Shown here piece after piece: positions 35,156 to 46,800 of a stretch of DNA of 64,000 bases. Source of the stretch: Ectobius pallidus (Eukaryota > Arthropoda > Insecta > Blattodea > Ectobiidae); contig CAXKWD010000007.1 of assembly GCA_964059195.1 (NCBI GenBank), positions 151,081,769 through 151,145,768 on the forward strand, written 5' to 3'. The position numbers and the translations under genes were made by a program. The notes under the pieces are model-generated. The model was not told where the DNA came from, did not search any database, and saw only the letters and a list, made by a program, of their open reading frames with translations. The first letter of the stretch is position 1. Each line of letters begins with the position of its first letter.

Positions 35156-35834
35156 TACATGTTGTTTCTGTTTATGTTTTTTCATACCACGTACAGATTT
35201 TAAATTACACATAATACATTAACTTGATAGAAATAAAATTACATTTCCGTAAGTTGCAGGCGTTCCAGATTCTCCATGCCTTGCACGATTTCACCTATTG
35301 CTTTAACCTTACAAATATGCTATGCGGGTTTTCTAATCGTATGTTTCTTGATTCCCCATGCACCCACCTCGATTCCACAGGCCTCCAGAACCTTTTAAAC
35401 CCCAGAATATTCCGGGAACATTGCGTCATCTGTTCAGGAAGACGCAATGCTAAGGTTGAGGGGGGGAAAAGCTCAGCGTACTGTATTATATATAGTTTTT
35501 TTTAAACTGCAACGCATGTTATAAATGAGGGATATGCAAAAAATAGTTGTAATTTTTATGAATATATATCTGATAAATCACGATTTTTATGAGGATAAAA
35601 TTTTTTGCATATTTCAGTCAGTAGATATGAAATCCTTAAGGTGATGTCCGCATTTAAGCAATTACTGATTGACGGCTAAAAGGGGGCGTGGCGATTCAGT
35701 GCCGTTTGAGGATAATCACCAGAACAGAGCGCATAATAAATAGGTAACGAATAAATACAAAACTATATATGTTAGGAATAGAGTGAAAACAGATTTCAAA
35801 TTACCCCATCAGTCACCACCTCACTGCACATTTA
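35156..35834. other. Unassigned intergenic stretch
   Basis: A 93-codon ORF starting near 35224 has no recognisable motif. No terminal repeats or tRNA-like boxes were seen. Confidence 0.3.
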
Positions 35835-36303
35835 GGGCCTTTTCACACTGGGTCACTTGTGACGGGCACCGCTAGTATTGCCAATAGTAGCTACATGATA
35901 AAACAATTTGTAATCACCAGGGCCCGGATTCTGATGTCCTAAAATTGTTTGAAAAGTGAGCTATAAAATAACCCTAAATTTTAAAGAAAATGACTTCATA
36001 ATTATAAAAAATGACCTAAAAACTGATATTTTATTTATACAAAATTATTATTGTACACACAAAGTTATAGACTAGTCTGTACGTAATTGTGAAAACTGTA
36101 AATAGCTGTAATGTTGTGAATGTTCTTTTCTCACGGAAATTTATACTGGTACTGAGGCACTGGCGAATCAAAATTCGGCATTTCCTTTTGTGGTCTGCTG
36201 GATTATATTGTTGTTTAATTGAGGGTAAACAGTATTTGCACTCTCAAATCCAAGCAGTTGGCAGACTCTGGTGCAAAGTCAGTCTAATAACAATAGTAAT
36301 ATA

Positions 36304-37469
36304 TAGGGACCGGATTTTTAGGTTTTTAAAAACAGTGTTTTAGGTTTTCTATTAGGTGAAATGGTTTTTTTTAGGTTTTTTGTCCAAAATATCGTTTTCG
36401 GGTAGAATAATTTTGGTGTAATGAATTTGAATGTGCTACATAGGATTCAATACATAGTAGGGCCTACTTGTAAAGTTTAACTTAACAAAATTGACTTAAA
36501 TTTGTGTAAACTTGCTTCAGGACAATATTCTACAACTGAAGAAAGAAAGCATAAACAATCAAAAGAAGCAGTGAAAATAAGTTTGCCTCACATTTCCTGG
36601 TTACAGTATAAGATTAAATATCTTTCAAGATTCTTAACTGTGAAGTTCTTCCTGTTATCTCTTCGTTAATAGTTAATACTGTATCTGGACACTACCCTTT
36701 TCAGGATTCGAATCCGATGCTTCTAATTTAGTGAGTAAAATACTTTATCGTTGGATGCGGATAATGTGAAACTGATTATTTTCCTTTCTTCGGTTGTTAC
36801 TCATCGTAACAGCACAACAGATCAACTAGAGACGAAACTTCCCCCTTTTCTAGAAAGGTAAATAATACTTACGTATTTTTGGCAGGCTTGCCAAAATATT
36901 ACTTTGTCATCTGTAGTGAAATTCAGGTCGCCGCCAATCCACTGCCGGATTAAATTCGATTTCGTTTGTTTCGTCATAATTAACAAGTCTTCTTAGAACT
37001 CACAGTGTGACCACTAAAAGTATGAATAACAGCAAACAAGCGCTTTAAAACACAGAAATCTATACCTTTGTTCATACACGGCAGCAATGGTTGTTCGTGC
37101 GAATATTTTGAAAGGAATACACCGGTACTCTTACACTTCCTCTCTGATACTGTCCATCCTAGTTGACAATGGGCTGAACGAAACGCTGGTGGTATTAATT
37201 TCAACCCAACAAAAATGGTCTCTCCGCAAAATATCGATTTTTCAACTGGTGACAAACAAAAAAGACAAAAAAGTAGCCTAAATTAGATATTTTTAGGTTT
37301 TATATCCCGTTTAGGTATATTTAGGTTTTCATACCCCATTTAGGTATTTTTAGGTGCCACAGGATTGATGTGAGTGAATCCTATGGACATGATTCGAAAA
37401 AGTGTGTGATAGCTTTTTGTTTTGGAAGTAAGGAAAAAAATAGGTAAAAACCTAAGAATCCGGTCCCTA
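36304..37469. mobile_element. hAT element, internally deleted, TSD gtaatata, innermost of the nest
   Basis: Ends TAGGGACCGGATTTTTAGG and ..CCTAAGAATCCGGTCCCTA. Perfect duplication gtaatata at 36296-36303 and 37470-37477. It keeps a transposase first-exon remnant at 36873-36977. Confidence 0.85.
36873..36977 (-). pseudogene. hAT transposase first exon remnant (BED-type start)
   Basis: ATG at 36977 opens 35 codons, MTKQTKSNLIRQW.. to ..DDKVIFWQACQKY, followed by a perfect GTAAGT donor. A short basic start leading to an ..IFWQAC motif is what BED zinc-finger hAT transposases have before the second metal-binding half. Downstream exons are gone. Confidence 0.5.
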
Positions 37470-38368
37470 GTAATATAATACATTTTGGCGTTTCTTTGAT
37501 TCTCACTTCTGACTGAGACATGTCAACACTTTAACGCCTTCTTGCATTAAACAAACAACACTTCAAAGATAACACCGCTAGCGACGAAAGAACGTTAATA
37601 CACTCAATGTAAATACATGAAAATGACCAAATAAGGAAGCAAATGACACGAAAATGACAAAATAATGCCCTAAAATTGAAATAAATGCCCTAAAAATATA
37701 AAACTGCATAAAATGACAAATGACCTAATAAAAATACATTTCTATAAGCTAGAGGCTATGATTAGGATTTATCTACAAGATGGCAATGTCTATGCAGCAT
37801 CAATAAAAAGATGACATGTCATTAGAATCCGGGCCCTGGTAATCGCTTTTGACATCCCAAATGGCAGGCCGACATTCCACTGCACTCATAAAATCTTCAC
37901 TATTAATCAAATCTAAACTCATGGCTGGATAACTAGTTTCGCTGAGCTCGACCATAGGACAGAATTATGTAAATACAACTTTCATTTTTGGCAATAATAA
38001 AATGCGGTGACCGTCACTTGTGACCCAAGTGTGAAAAGGCTCTTAGTTCCATTGGTGAAAATTCATTGTTGACCAGTGTCAACAAAACTAGATGCCCTGA
38101 AGATGGTGTCATTACACCGAATGGTCTATGAATAAGAAAATTTACGGTATACTCTGATGAAACTACGATAGCCTAGTTTAACCCTTAAATGTGCAAAACT
38201 CAATTTCTCAGGCAAATTATAAATCTATGCCGGACTGCAAAAATCGTTTAACACAACGATTAGGCTCGTAGTTTGTTTCTTGTGCCAAATTCTGTAAATT
38301 TACATTAAATTTTCTTTCGAATAATTTCATTTATTTTATTACAATATTAAGGTAAACTATTGAATACT

Positions 38369-38622
38369 ATACTTACTTACTTACACAATGGCAGTAGACA
38401 ATTCCTCAGCAAGCTAAAGGAATATTATCTATTTTATGGAACCCGAAGGTTCATTGCCGCGCTTACCTGAGCCCGCTATTCAACCCTATTCTGTGCTAAC
38501 TCCATCCAATCATCCCTCGCAAATCCCACTTCCCTTAAATCCATCCTAACTTTGTCCTCCCACCTACGTCTAGGTCTTCCAGGTGGTCTTTTCCCTTCGG
38601 GTCTCCCAGTCAACTACTGAGT
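38369..38622 (-). mobile_element. LINE 3' end (GTAA-tailed family)
   Basis: Inverted copy beginning with TTACTTACTTAC and GGAACCCGAAGGTTC and ending in the GGGTCTCCCAGTCAA block. Truncated 5'. Confidence 0.6.
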
Positions 38623-38715
38623 ACTATAAGATACATTATGCATTTAAAGGTTAATACGTAACTATCTCTCTGGAAGGAATGTTAAAATCGTTGGGCCCTT
38701 CCTTAGAGTCCTAAA

Positions 38716-39462
38716 TTAGTGTTGCCACCTTTCTGTAGGGCTAAGGAGGGACACTTATCGAATATATGCAGATCGCCGATCTTCATACCTAAATTCGTAC
38801 TTGGAACAGTGCATTAATAATAGAAAGATGGAATATATTCATTTCAAAGCCAAAAATCTGTGTAACAGTAACACTAACATTAGAAAAGAAAAGATTAGCA
38901 TGATAATAATAAAATAAAAAAACCTGGGCAAATTCACGACTTGAAGCTGTATTTCTTTTTTGATTTGGCAGTTCTAATAGTTCTTTGATCTGTGTCACTC
39001 TCACTACATAGTGATTACAGGCATCTATAACGTTTGTAGAAATTATTATTTCACTCTTTATGAGGTCAGCTGAGCACTTGTCTCTGGATTCTGTGCATTT
39101 TAGATTCATGAGAGGACAATCCATCTACAAATGCATTGCTACCAGGAACTAAAGCAGAATTCCTCATGTAACTCATCCAAATTAACATCAGATTCTACAT
39201 TAAGTGCCTTCACAGAGTCTTTGACGGTGATTTCACTGCTGCCAACACGATACATTTTAGCGATGGAACAATATCGATATCTTAATCATGTGTCGAAATT
39301 CACAAAATATGCCACTAAGAATAATTTACCATCTCATATTTTGTTTTGGAATAATTTTGCGTCCCGCAATATAATGCGTCCCTCTTAGGCATAATTCGGG
39401 ACGCTGAAAATGTTCTTAAAATGCGGGATGTCCCGCCTAATTCGGGGCAGGTGGCAACGCTA
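38716..39462. mobile_element. hAT element with transposase C-terminal remnant
   Basis: Ends TAGTGTTGCCACC and ..GGTGGCAACGCTA, flanked by gtcctaaa/gtcctaat. On the minus strand (39124-38789) it encodes CTESRDKCSADLIKSEI, which resembles the hAT dimerisation domain just after the catalytic Glu (..R..LSVDLVKAEL). In-frame stops upstream show decay. Confidence 0.65.
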
Positions 39463-39470
39463 GTCCTAAT

Positions 39471-40213
39471 GTACCTTAAATTCTGTAAGATTGGGTTACC
39501 GAATTACAATTTTCCAAATATGGATATATCATAAATTGTGATCACCAAATTAATTGAAAAGACTCCATGTAGGCCTGTTTCATATTTTGAAAGATTAACT
39601 GAATAAACTTAATGTAAGTTAAGTACATATTTTGGATATATCATAAATGATAGTGATCACTAAATTAATTGAAAATATTTCATATAGGCCTGTTTCATAT
39701 TTGAAAGTTTAACTAAAGTGACTTCACGTGGGCTTGTTACATATTTTTGGCATAATGGAACTTTACGTCCCACTCTTCTCCGCTCACCTGCTCAACACTG
39801 GTAATAATATTTCACAATAAAACAAAAGAGCCTTGTACCAAACATATTTCACAATTATAAAATAAAAAATAAAAAAACCGTATATGTAATAGAAAAGACC
39901 CTTGCACCAGTAAGAGTTGGAGTGAGAGACTCCCATGGGGCGTGAAGTTCCATTTTCCCATATTTTTGAACAGTTGATTAAATAGACCTCGCGAAAGCCT
40001 ATGACGTAATTTGGAATAGGATTTTTACCGTTTATGTTATTTATTAAACTGACTCATGTAGGCCTATTATCTATTGTGCAGAAATGTATTTGCTCACTTT
40101 AAACTTGTGAACATAAATCTCTTGCTTTTCTTGAGTAATAATAGTGTTAGCTAGGTATTAATTGTTTTAATTAACAGTTAATCCTGAATGTTATTAATTG
40201 AATTAATTGCTTA
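39471..40213. other. Downstream flank of the 415-aa gene
   Basis: AT-rich. An internal pair of similar segments around ATATATCATAAAT..GATCAC.AAATTAATTGAAAA.A (39521-39600 and 39632-39700) forms a loose direct repeat. No gene seen. Confidence 0.4.
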
Positions 40214-40259
40214 ATGCTAGTCATTGTTAGAACTTGTGGATTTTTTTTTTCATATAATT

Positions 40260-40265
40260 TTTATT
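40260..40265 (-). terminator. Poly(A) signal AATAAA of the 415-aa gene
   Basis: AATAAA on the minus strand lies about 65 nt after the TGA. It is followed by an A-run (complement of the T-run at 40241-40250) and T-rich sequence, compatible with cleavage there. Confidence 0.55.
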
Positions 40266-40329
40266 TTGTGGTAGGGTACAGGAACAAATTATTTCATGTT
40301 TTTCTTCTTGCCTGTGGCGAGATTGTACA

Positions 40330-40878
40330 TCATTCTCTCTTGCCTTTACGTCTCTTGAGGCATTTTTCTTCCTCCTCTATCAGGACTTCACGGCAGCAAT
40401 ATCTCAGAGCCGCTCTGATATCCTTTGGCATTTCAGTAGGACAATTGAACCACTTCCTCAGTTCATTCCATGAAACTAAACCTGTAATCAAAATACCTCT
40501 TAAAAGTTGAGTGCCAACACTCAGCAAGGTCCTGTGTTTGTTGATTGCCTCCTGAACGCCACACAGTAACTGCCTTTGGGCATGTTCGTTGTACAGAGTA
40601 AACCTTCTCAGCAACGGTGCTAAGATGATCAATTGGTGCAACAACCTCTTATCGCACACAGTACTAATAATAATTTTGGGCATATCATCCCATATTCCCA
40701 AATGGGCCACAGTTCGAACTAACGCATTGATAGAACACTCTCGATACACATCATTTCTATGTAAGCGAAGAAGTCTTTCCATCGCTTCTACATTTTCCTG
40801 CAAAGATGTGCCTTCCTTAGGAACCATTGCATCTAGTTTTCGCACTAAAAGACACGGTGGTTCGCCGTCATTGTCATC
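40330..40878 (-). CDS. Exon 3 (last) of the 415-aa gene
   Basis: Encodes residues 234-415 and the TGA stop at 40332-40330. The acceptor is TTTTACAG directly 5' of 40878, and the exon starts DDNDGEPP. The remainder is Leu-rich and helical, with recognisable amphipathic periodicity (MERLLRLHRNDVY, LLHQLIILAPLLRRF). This would suit an armadillo- or HEAT-like alpha-solenoid, but I could not assign a family. Confidence 0.85.
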   Translation of the reverse strand, partial: DDNDGEPPCLLVRKLDAMVPKEGTSLQENVEAMERLLRLHRNDVYRECSINALVRTVAHLGIWDDMPKIIISTVCDKRLLHQLIILAPLLRRFTLYNEHAQRQLLCGVQEAINKHRTLLSVGTQLLRGILITGLVSWNELRKWFNCPTEMPKDIRAALRYCCREVLIEEEEKCLKRRKGKRE

Positions 40879-43800
40879 CTGTAAAATAGCAAGTTTTACA
40901 ATTTAGTTAGACAGACCTTTGAAAATGTTCAACCAATTTAGAAGTATAGAAATATCCGTATTAAATGAGAATATTATTGGAGAAAATTTCCTCCGACACT
41001 GCGACTTGAACCCAGGACCTTTGGCTATTCGCGCCAATGCTCTACCAACTGAGCTAAGCCGTAATGTCCAACACAGACAATAATATGTGGTTCATGAAAG
41101 CTTATATATCTATCTTGAATGTTAACTGTATAATAACAGTGGGAGCCCAGTCACAAAAATCGCTAATTAGTGTTGCCTCACAGTACTGCATATGACATAA
41201 CTTGTCTGTCTGTGAGGTAGACCATTAGGGCAAATCAGTCATAGGAGAGAGGTTCCATCTGGCGCTGTGAATTGAACTCCGGCTTAGCTCAGTTGGTAGA
41301 GCATTGGCGCGAATAGCCAAAGGTCTTGGGTTCAAGTCCCAGTGTCGGAGGAATTTTTCTCCTATAATATTCTCATGTAATGTCCAACAGAGACAATAAT
41401 CTGTATACCCATATACCCTCATTAATAAATCAACACAAAGAAGTGAAAACCCACTTATGTGTGGAATAGCTCGATAGTATGACATCAATCTTATTGTAAA
41501 GTGTGTAATTAGTCATTCACTGTTAACATAAGAATGTCACAATACTGGACCTTTTAATCAGATAAATTCGGTAATTATATATACTGTACCATTGTTCTTC
41601 AAATTTGCAACTAATGTATGACTCCTGTGAGTTATTTTTATATTGTTAGACGTGGATAATTAAAAATTATATATGTAACTTTTTAATTTATTCTACTAAG
41701 TTTGATTGTCTATCAGTTGTAGATATTTTGTAAAAAACTCTTATTGTGAACTTCCAATGCCGTTAACAGGTTTGATTAATTTCTTTCTTTCTTTATCGTA
41801 GTATCGACCCAAGCCGCCCGGGCCTTACAGGGCCGCGACCTGTCGGGAGAGGGATTATCTTTGGATCACATACATACTTTTTTGACCAGACAAGGACATG
41901 GAGGGCTTCCCCGGATGAGTGATCAGCCCAACCTCCGAGACAACACGAACACATAGAACGAGACACACCATTCACACACACACTCACTCCAAACAAGGCG
42001 AGGATGGGATGAAGATGATAATGAAGGCCAGATGATATCTGGGGACCACAAGGTCCTAAAGTTACCCGACATTTGTCTCAATGGTGAGGAAAAACCCCAG
42101 AAAAAACCCCACCTAGGTAACTAGGTAACTTGTCCCGACCAGGAATCGAACCCGGACCAGCTGCGTGAGAGGATTGAAAGCATCCCCTGAGCCACAGTGG
42201 TGGACGGGTTGGTTAATATACGTCGTTTTTAATTTGACTCATGCTAGCATATTCAACCCATTCAGTGATTCAGGGAACTACTTTTTTTTTTCTGGATGTA
42301 GGAGTCGGGAGAAAAACACTAAATTTTCAGGGGAATTCCAAGGAATTTTTCTAATGAAGACGAAACATTCCTTACTATTTAACCAAGTCACAAATGTGTC
42401 ATGTACTGCACATTCCGAGCTAAAAATTTAGTAAGAACTGAAATTAAATGCTAGAATTTATAACAAAAAATGACTTATTTTGAACTTTATAGGAATAACA
42501 AGCAAAAAGGCAATATTAGGCTCTAACGTAAAAATAGGCTGTTTTAGGTCCTTCAGTTTTAGGCATAATCACTTGTGAAACATGCATATATACAAAATAT
42601 CCTCCATCACTTAAGGATTAAAATAGGTTTTTACCTCAAATCCGAAGTCTAGTGATAAGACATACTGGTACAATATATGTAAATTTCAAAGTTGAATGAA
42701 ATGCTTTCTATTGTGATGTGTTAAAACGAAATATCAAATCTTTATAAGCAATAGGTGATATGGAAATTTGTTATATACGATTTGATGATGATGATGATGA
42801 TAATTAGGGCCCGGATTGTAATGACATGTCATCTTTTTATTAATGCTGCCTAGACATTGCCAACTTGTAGATAAATCCTAATCGTGGCCTCTAGATTACA
42901 TAAATGCATTTTTATTAGATCATTTTATGATATTTTATATTTTTAGGGCATTTATTTAAATTTTAGGTCATTATTTTGTCATTTTCGTATCATTTGCTTC
43001 CTTATTTAGTCATTTTCATGTATTTACATTGAATGTATTAACCGTTTTCGTCGCTAGCGTTGCTGTCTTTGAAGTGTTGTTTGTTTAATGCAAGAAGGAC
43101 AAATTCTGCGTTAAGTGTTGTCATGTCTCAGTCGGAAATGAGAATCAAAGAAACGCAAAAATGTTGTATTATATTACTTTTGTTATGAGATGATTTTGAA
43201 CCAGAGTCTGCCACCTGCTTGGATTTGTGAGTGCAAACTACTGTTTGCCCTCAATTAAATAAATAAATAAGCCCGTCACAATCCCTTATAGGGCAAGGGC
43301 CTCCTACCATGGTAGGGCTGGCTCTGTTTTACTCTCCCAAGGTGAGCTATTTCCTTGGAGAGTTAGGTTTTTGCCTCCTGGTGGGTTAAGACCTATATAT
43401 TAACAACACTTTCCTAGGACACTGTTTTCCTAATGAATTAAATGCTCTATCATTTGTTTTCAGTTCACTAATATCAGTTTTTAGGTCATTTTTTTAAGTC
43501 ATTTTCTTTAAAATCTAGAGTCATTTTATGGGTCATTTTTTAAACAATTTTAGGTCATCAGAATCTGGGCCCTGGTGATAACTGTTAACAATCGCCAGTG
43601 GCATGCTGATTCCTACATGTGTACGTATGAAGATAATACTCACGTCATCTGACTCGGAATATCCAGGTTCCTTCTTTTCTAGGCTAGGGCTCCACCAAAT
43701 GCGTCGTGAAGGCCGATCATCCTTTGGGACGTACCAGTGCGGAAATCCCGCACCTTCTGTTCCTGAACTTGTGCCTGGTTTGTTATTCTCCCGGGGCCCT

Positions 43801-46800
43801 GGCAAGGTACCATAATCATCACGCGCATATTGTGAGCGGCCACCACTATCCTCTGGGTCCTCACTATCCTCTGTGGGTTGGGGCCACAGTTTCAAGCGCT
43901 TTAATCTCCTCTGGGCCCACAACGGGAGAGCCACTGCTTCTTGCGCTGTAATCTCCTCTGGATCATCTATGAGGGGTGCCATAGCTGGATCTTCAATGAG
44001 GGGTGCCATAGCTGGATCATCAATGGGTGGACCGTTACCTTCACTGCCGTGCGGCGAGAGCCACCCACACACTGACATCACGGCACTTCCAAGTATCCTG
44101 GCGGTGCTGGCCAAGAGCTAGTAAAACAAAAGGAGCACGGTTTAATACAATACTCCCTCTCCCATGCCACCCATTATTTATAAAACACATTTAATGTAAT
44201 AACAGCAATGCTGAATTTAATTTTTTGGGGTTCGAGAGATTGTGAATAAGTTTGTAAGTTATATATATAGGCTTGCCAGACGTCCCGGTTTGACCGAGAC
44301 TGTCCCAGTTTTCAGACAAAATCCCGGTGTCCCGGCCGGTTTACTTCATGTCCCGGTAAAAATTAAATTTTATTTTCTAGATGACCAAAAAAAGTCTTTA
44401 AAAAAGTTCAAGTCAATGAAAAGTACATGTAAATTTTGTTCAAGTTTTTATTCCGTATTCAAGGTGTTTCTTCTTACTTAAGTAACTTTTAAATATTAAC
44501 ATGTTAGAAATAAAATGTTTAAATTTATATGATTATGTCATTTATTATTACCCCTGGTTTAGGTTCCTAATCAGTAACCATTTATTCATAGCATTGAGAA
44601 TAAACTACCCTCCAAAACACTCTAAAACCCGCCAAGGGTGTGTACCCTTGAATACCCGCGACGCCGTGGGGCATTCCGGTTGAACATTTCAGAAATATGG
44701 CAAGCCTATATATATATAGAGATTGTCTCAACCTTAAAAGACAGCATGGAGTTGATTGTAGTATTTGCATCTCACTGGCACTCGAAAGTTCTGCAATTAG
44801 CTTCGTCCTTTTCTATCCCGCCAATGTTGCCAATTTTCCGAAAATTCTAAGTGTTAAATGTAATAATGTAATTGCGTGGTCTTATCGAACATTTTCTGCT
44901 CTTTCTCGTGATGTCGACTGTGAAGTCACAAATAATTAACATATGAGGCCTGTTTTTCACAATTACGTTATTTTGGCGGAAGTCTACATTTTGTCACAAT
45001 TATATGACTTATAATGCGATAGACAAGAAACCGATGATCAAAACCGATTAAGAATTTTTACTTGGATTGCCTGATGTTCATAGAAAATACTTTCTTTCCC
45101 TTGGCAATAAATTTTACATAAGAAGAATGCTATATTTTTTTAAGTGCTGCCTGAAAATTTTCGGATGGTAACACAGAAAAGTTAGGTAGCGAGTAACCTA
45201 CTTTGTTTTTTTACTTTACGTAGGTGACCAAGCGAGAAGAAATGCTTAAAAGTGTCTGAAATGGTTTTTAAAACAAGCCAGATCTCGGTATCACATAGCA
45301 TTCATGAGCTACCGCTGTTTTTCCCAGTGCAGCATTCTAGCGGTCATCAGTGTTATAATATTAGATGTGTTGTGAAGTTTATCTGTGTAGTGAAGTGGTT
45401 CTTATATGTTTTTTATAAATTTACTTTTATGTTTATTATTATTTTATATTAATTATGAATATAGAGGAACTAGACATCGTAATATTGGCATACCGCGCAG
45501 TAAAGTTAAAATTTCAGTACTAAATATATTTAATATTTCTTAAAGAAAATGAATGTTACTCCTTCAAGTCAACCCGAATTAACTACTCCATCAGAGATCG
45601 TCAAGGCTATAAAAGATCTCAAACTTGGTAAGGCTCCAGTGAGGGTTTCCATAATTATATAGTTGTGCCGGATTTCATATGTAGTTTTGTCGGCACGACT
45701 ACATATGAAATCCCGCACTGTATGTGAGATGAGCTAAGCTAAACTAACTTAGCTTAGCTCTTGGTCGACAACCGGCATGAAACACACGTCAAAATATATG
45801 CACTGCTAACACGTATTTGCCTACATGCATTTAAAATCACACGTTTAAAATTTTAGTTTGAAGAAATTTCAACAATTCTCAATAATACTGTTTCGGCTAT
45901 CTGAAACAATTAAATTTTATTTTCTGAAGAAGAAAAAAAAAAGTTCTACATCCACGCTATTGGTAGGTGACCAGAATACCAGCTGGATTGCAAAGAGTGG
46001 AAATTTTATTTGCATTGCTGACAAAATTTGCAGTCAGTCAACCGCTTAATTGTCTCTTATACCAGTTATCAAATGTTTGTGAGCGAAATTAATGATAACC
46101 ACATAAGAAACTTAATATGGAATATGGAATCCTTCTCTTCATATCTAAAACTGTCTTAGGATTTATGGTACTCACCTGAACAGCCACTGTTGGATTAAAG
46201 AGCCCATTAACAGCTTCATAAAATTGATTTGTGCAATTTCCTGTCATATTATTTACATAAATTACCCTTACAATGTAATTTCGCACTTATTTCGCAGACA
46301 TACGTACAGGTAAGGGGAAAAGAACTGGGCCTCCATGGCATGTATAGGGATTACTTTACTTTTAAGCAGGGCTGTATCGATTAATCGATTAAATATTTAA
46401 TCGTCGATCAATTACATTTTCCGATTAATCGGTTTAGTCGAATTCTGAAAAACGTTTTTCGAGAAATGGGTCAAATGACCAAACTCCTTTCTCAGTGCCG
46501 AGTGAGAGAGTTTTTAGTGCTGCCGGTATTATTGTAAACAAGCTACGGTCGTGTCTTGAACATAACAAACTCGTGTGTCTCAAGTCTTGGCTGAAAAAGT
46601 ATTCGGAAATGTAAGTTTTGTATATATTTTTTCACTAGTTAACTAATAATGGTATTCATTAATTCAGGATTTCTTCTGATTATCTGTAGTGCAGTAGTTA
46701 TTAAACGTGTAAAACATTATTAAATATTCACTTTGGTTTCGTTTAAAATACCGACCTGTTTGTCGATTAATCGATTTTAAAGTCAAGCGTTAACTCGATT

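Larger units (their letters stand above)
35918..37838. mobile_element. hAT-like element of the CAGGGCCCGGATTCT family, nested
   Basis: Ends CAGGGCCCGGATTCTGATG and ..TCATTAGAATCCGGGCCCTG. Duplication gtaatcac/gtaatcgc (35910-35917, 37839-37846) matches 7 of 8. Relative to 14600-15147 it is inverted. It is interrupted by 36304-37469. Confidence 0.8.
35835..38042. mobile_element. PIF/Harbinger-like element, TTA duplication, hosting two nested hATs
   Basis: Ends GGGCCTTTTCACACTGGGTC and inverse ..AAGTGTGAAAAGGCTC, with TTA at 35832-35834 and 38043-38045. 3-bp TWA duplications and G-rich GGGCC..TTCACACTG ends are typical of PIF/Harbinger. Only about 290 bp is its own sequence. Confidence 0.65.

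Noticed and set aside
40589..40906. 105-codon plus-strand ORF
   Set aside because: Antisense shadow of exon 3.
41275..41352. Possible functional tRNA gene
   Set aside because: The cloverleaf can be drawn, but position 33 is C instead of T, flanks are repeat sequence and an inverted twin lies 200 bp away. It is a SINE-type head.
43603..44121. Plus-strand ORFs of 60-82 codons over exon 2
   Set aside because: Antisense shadows of the minus-strand exon, which has matching splice sites.
45665..45760. Hairpins as intrinsic terminators
   Set aside because: No bacterial context and no T-run after the stems.
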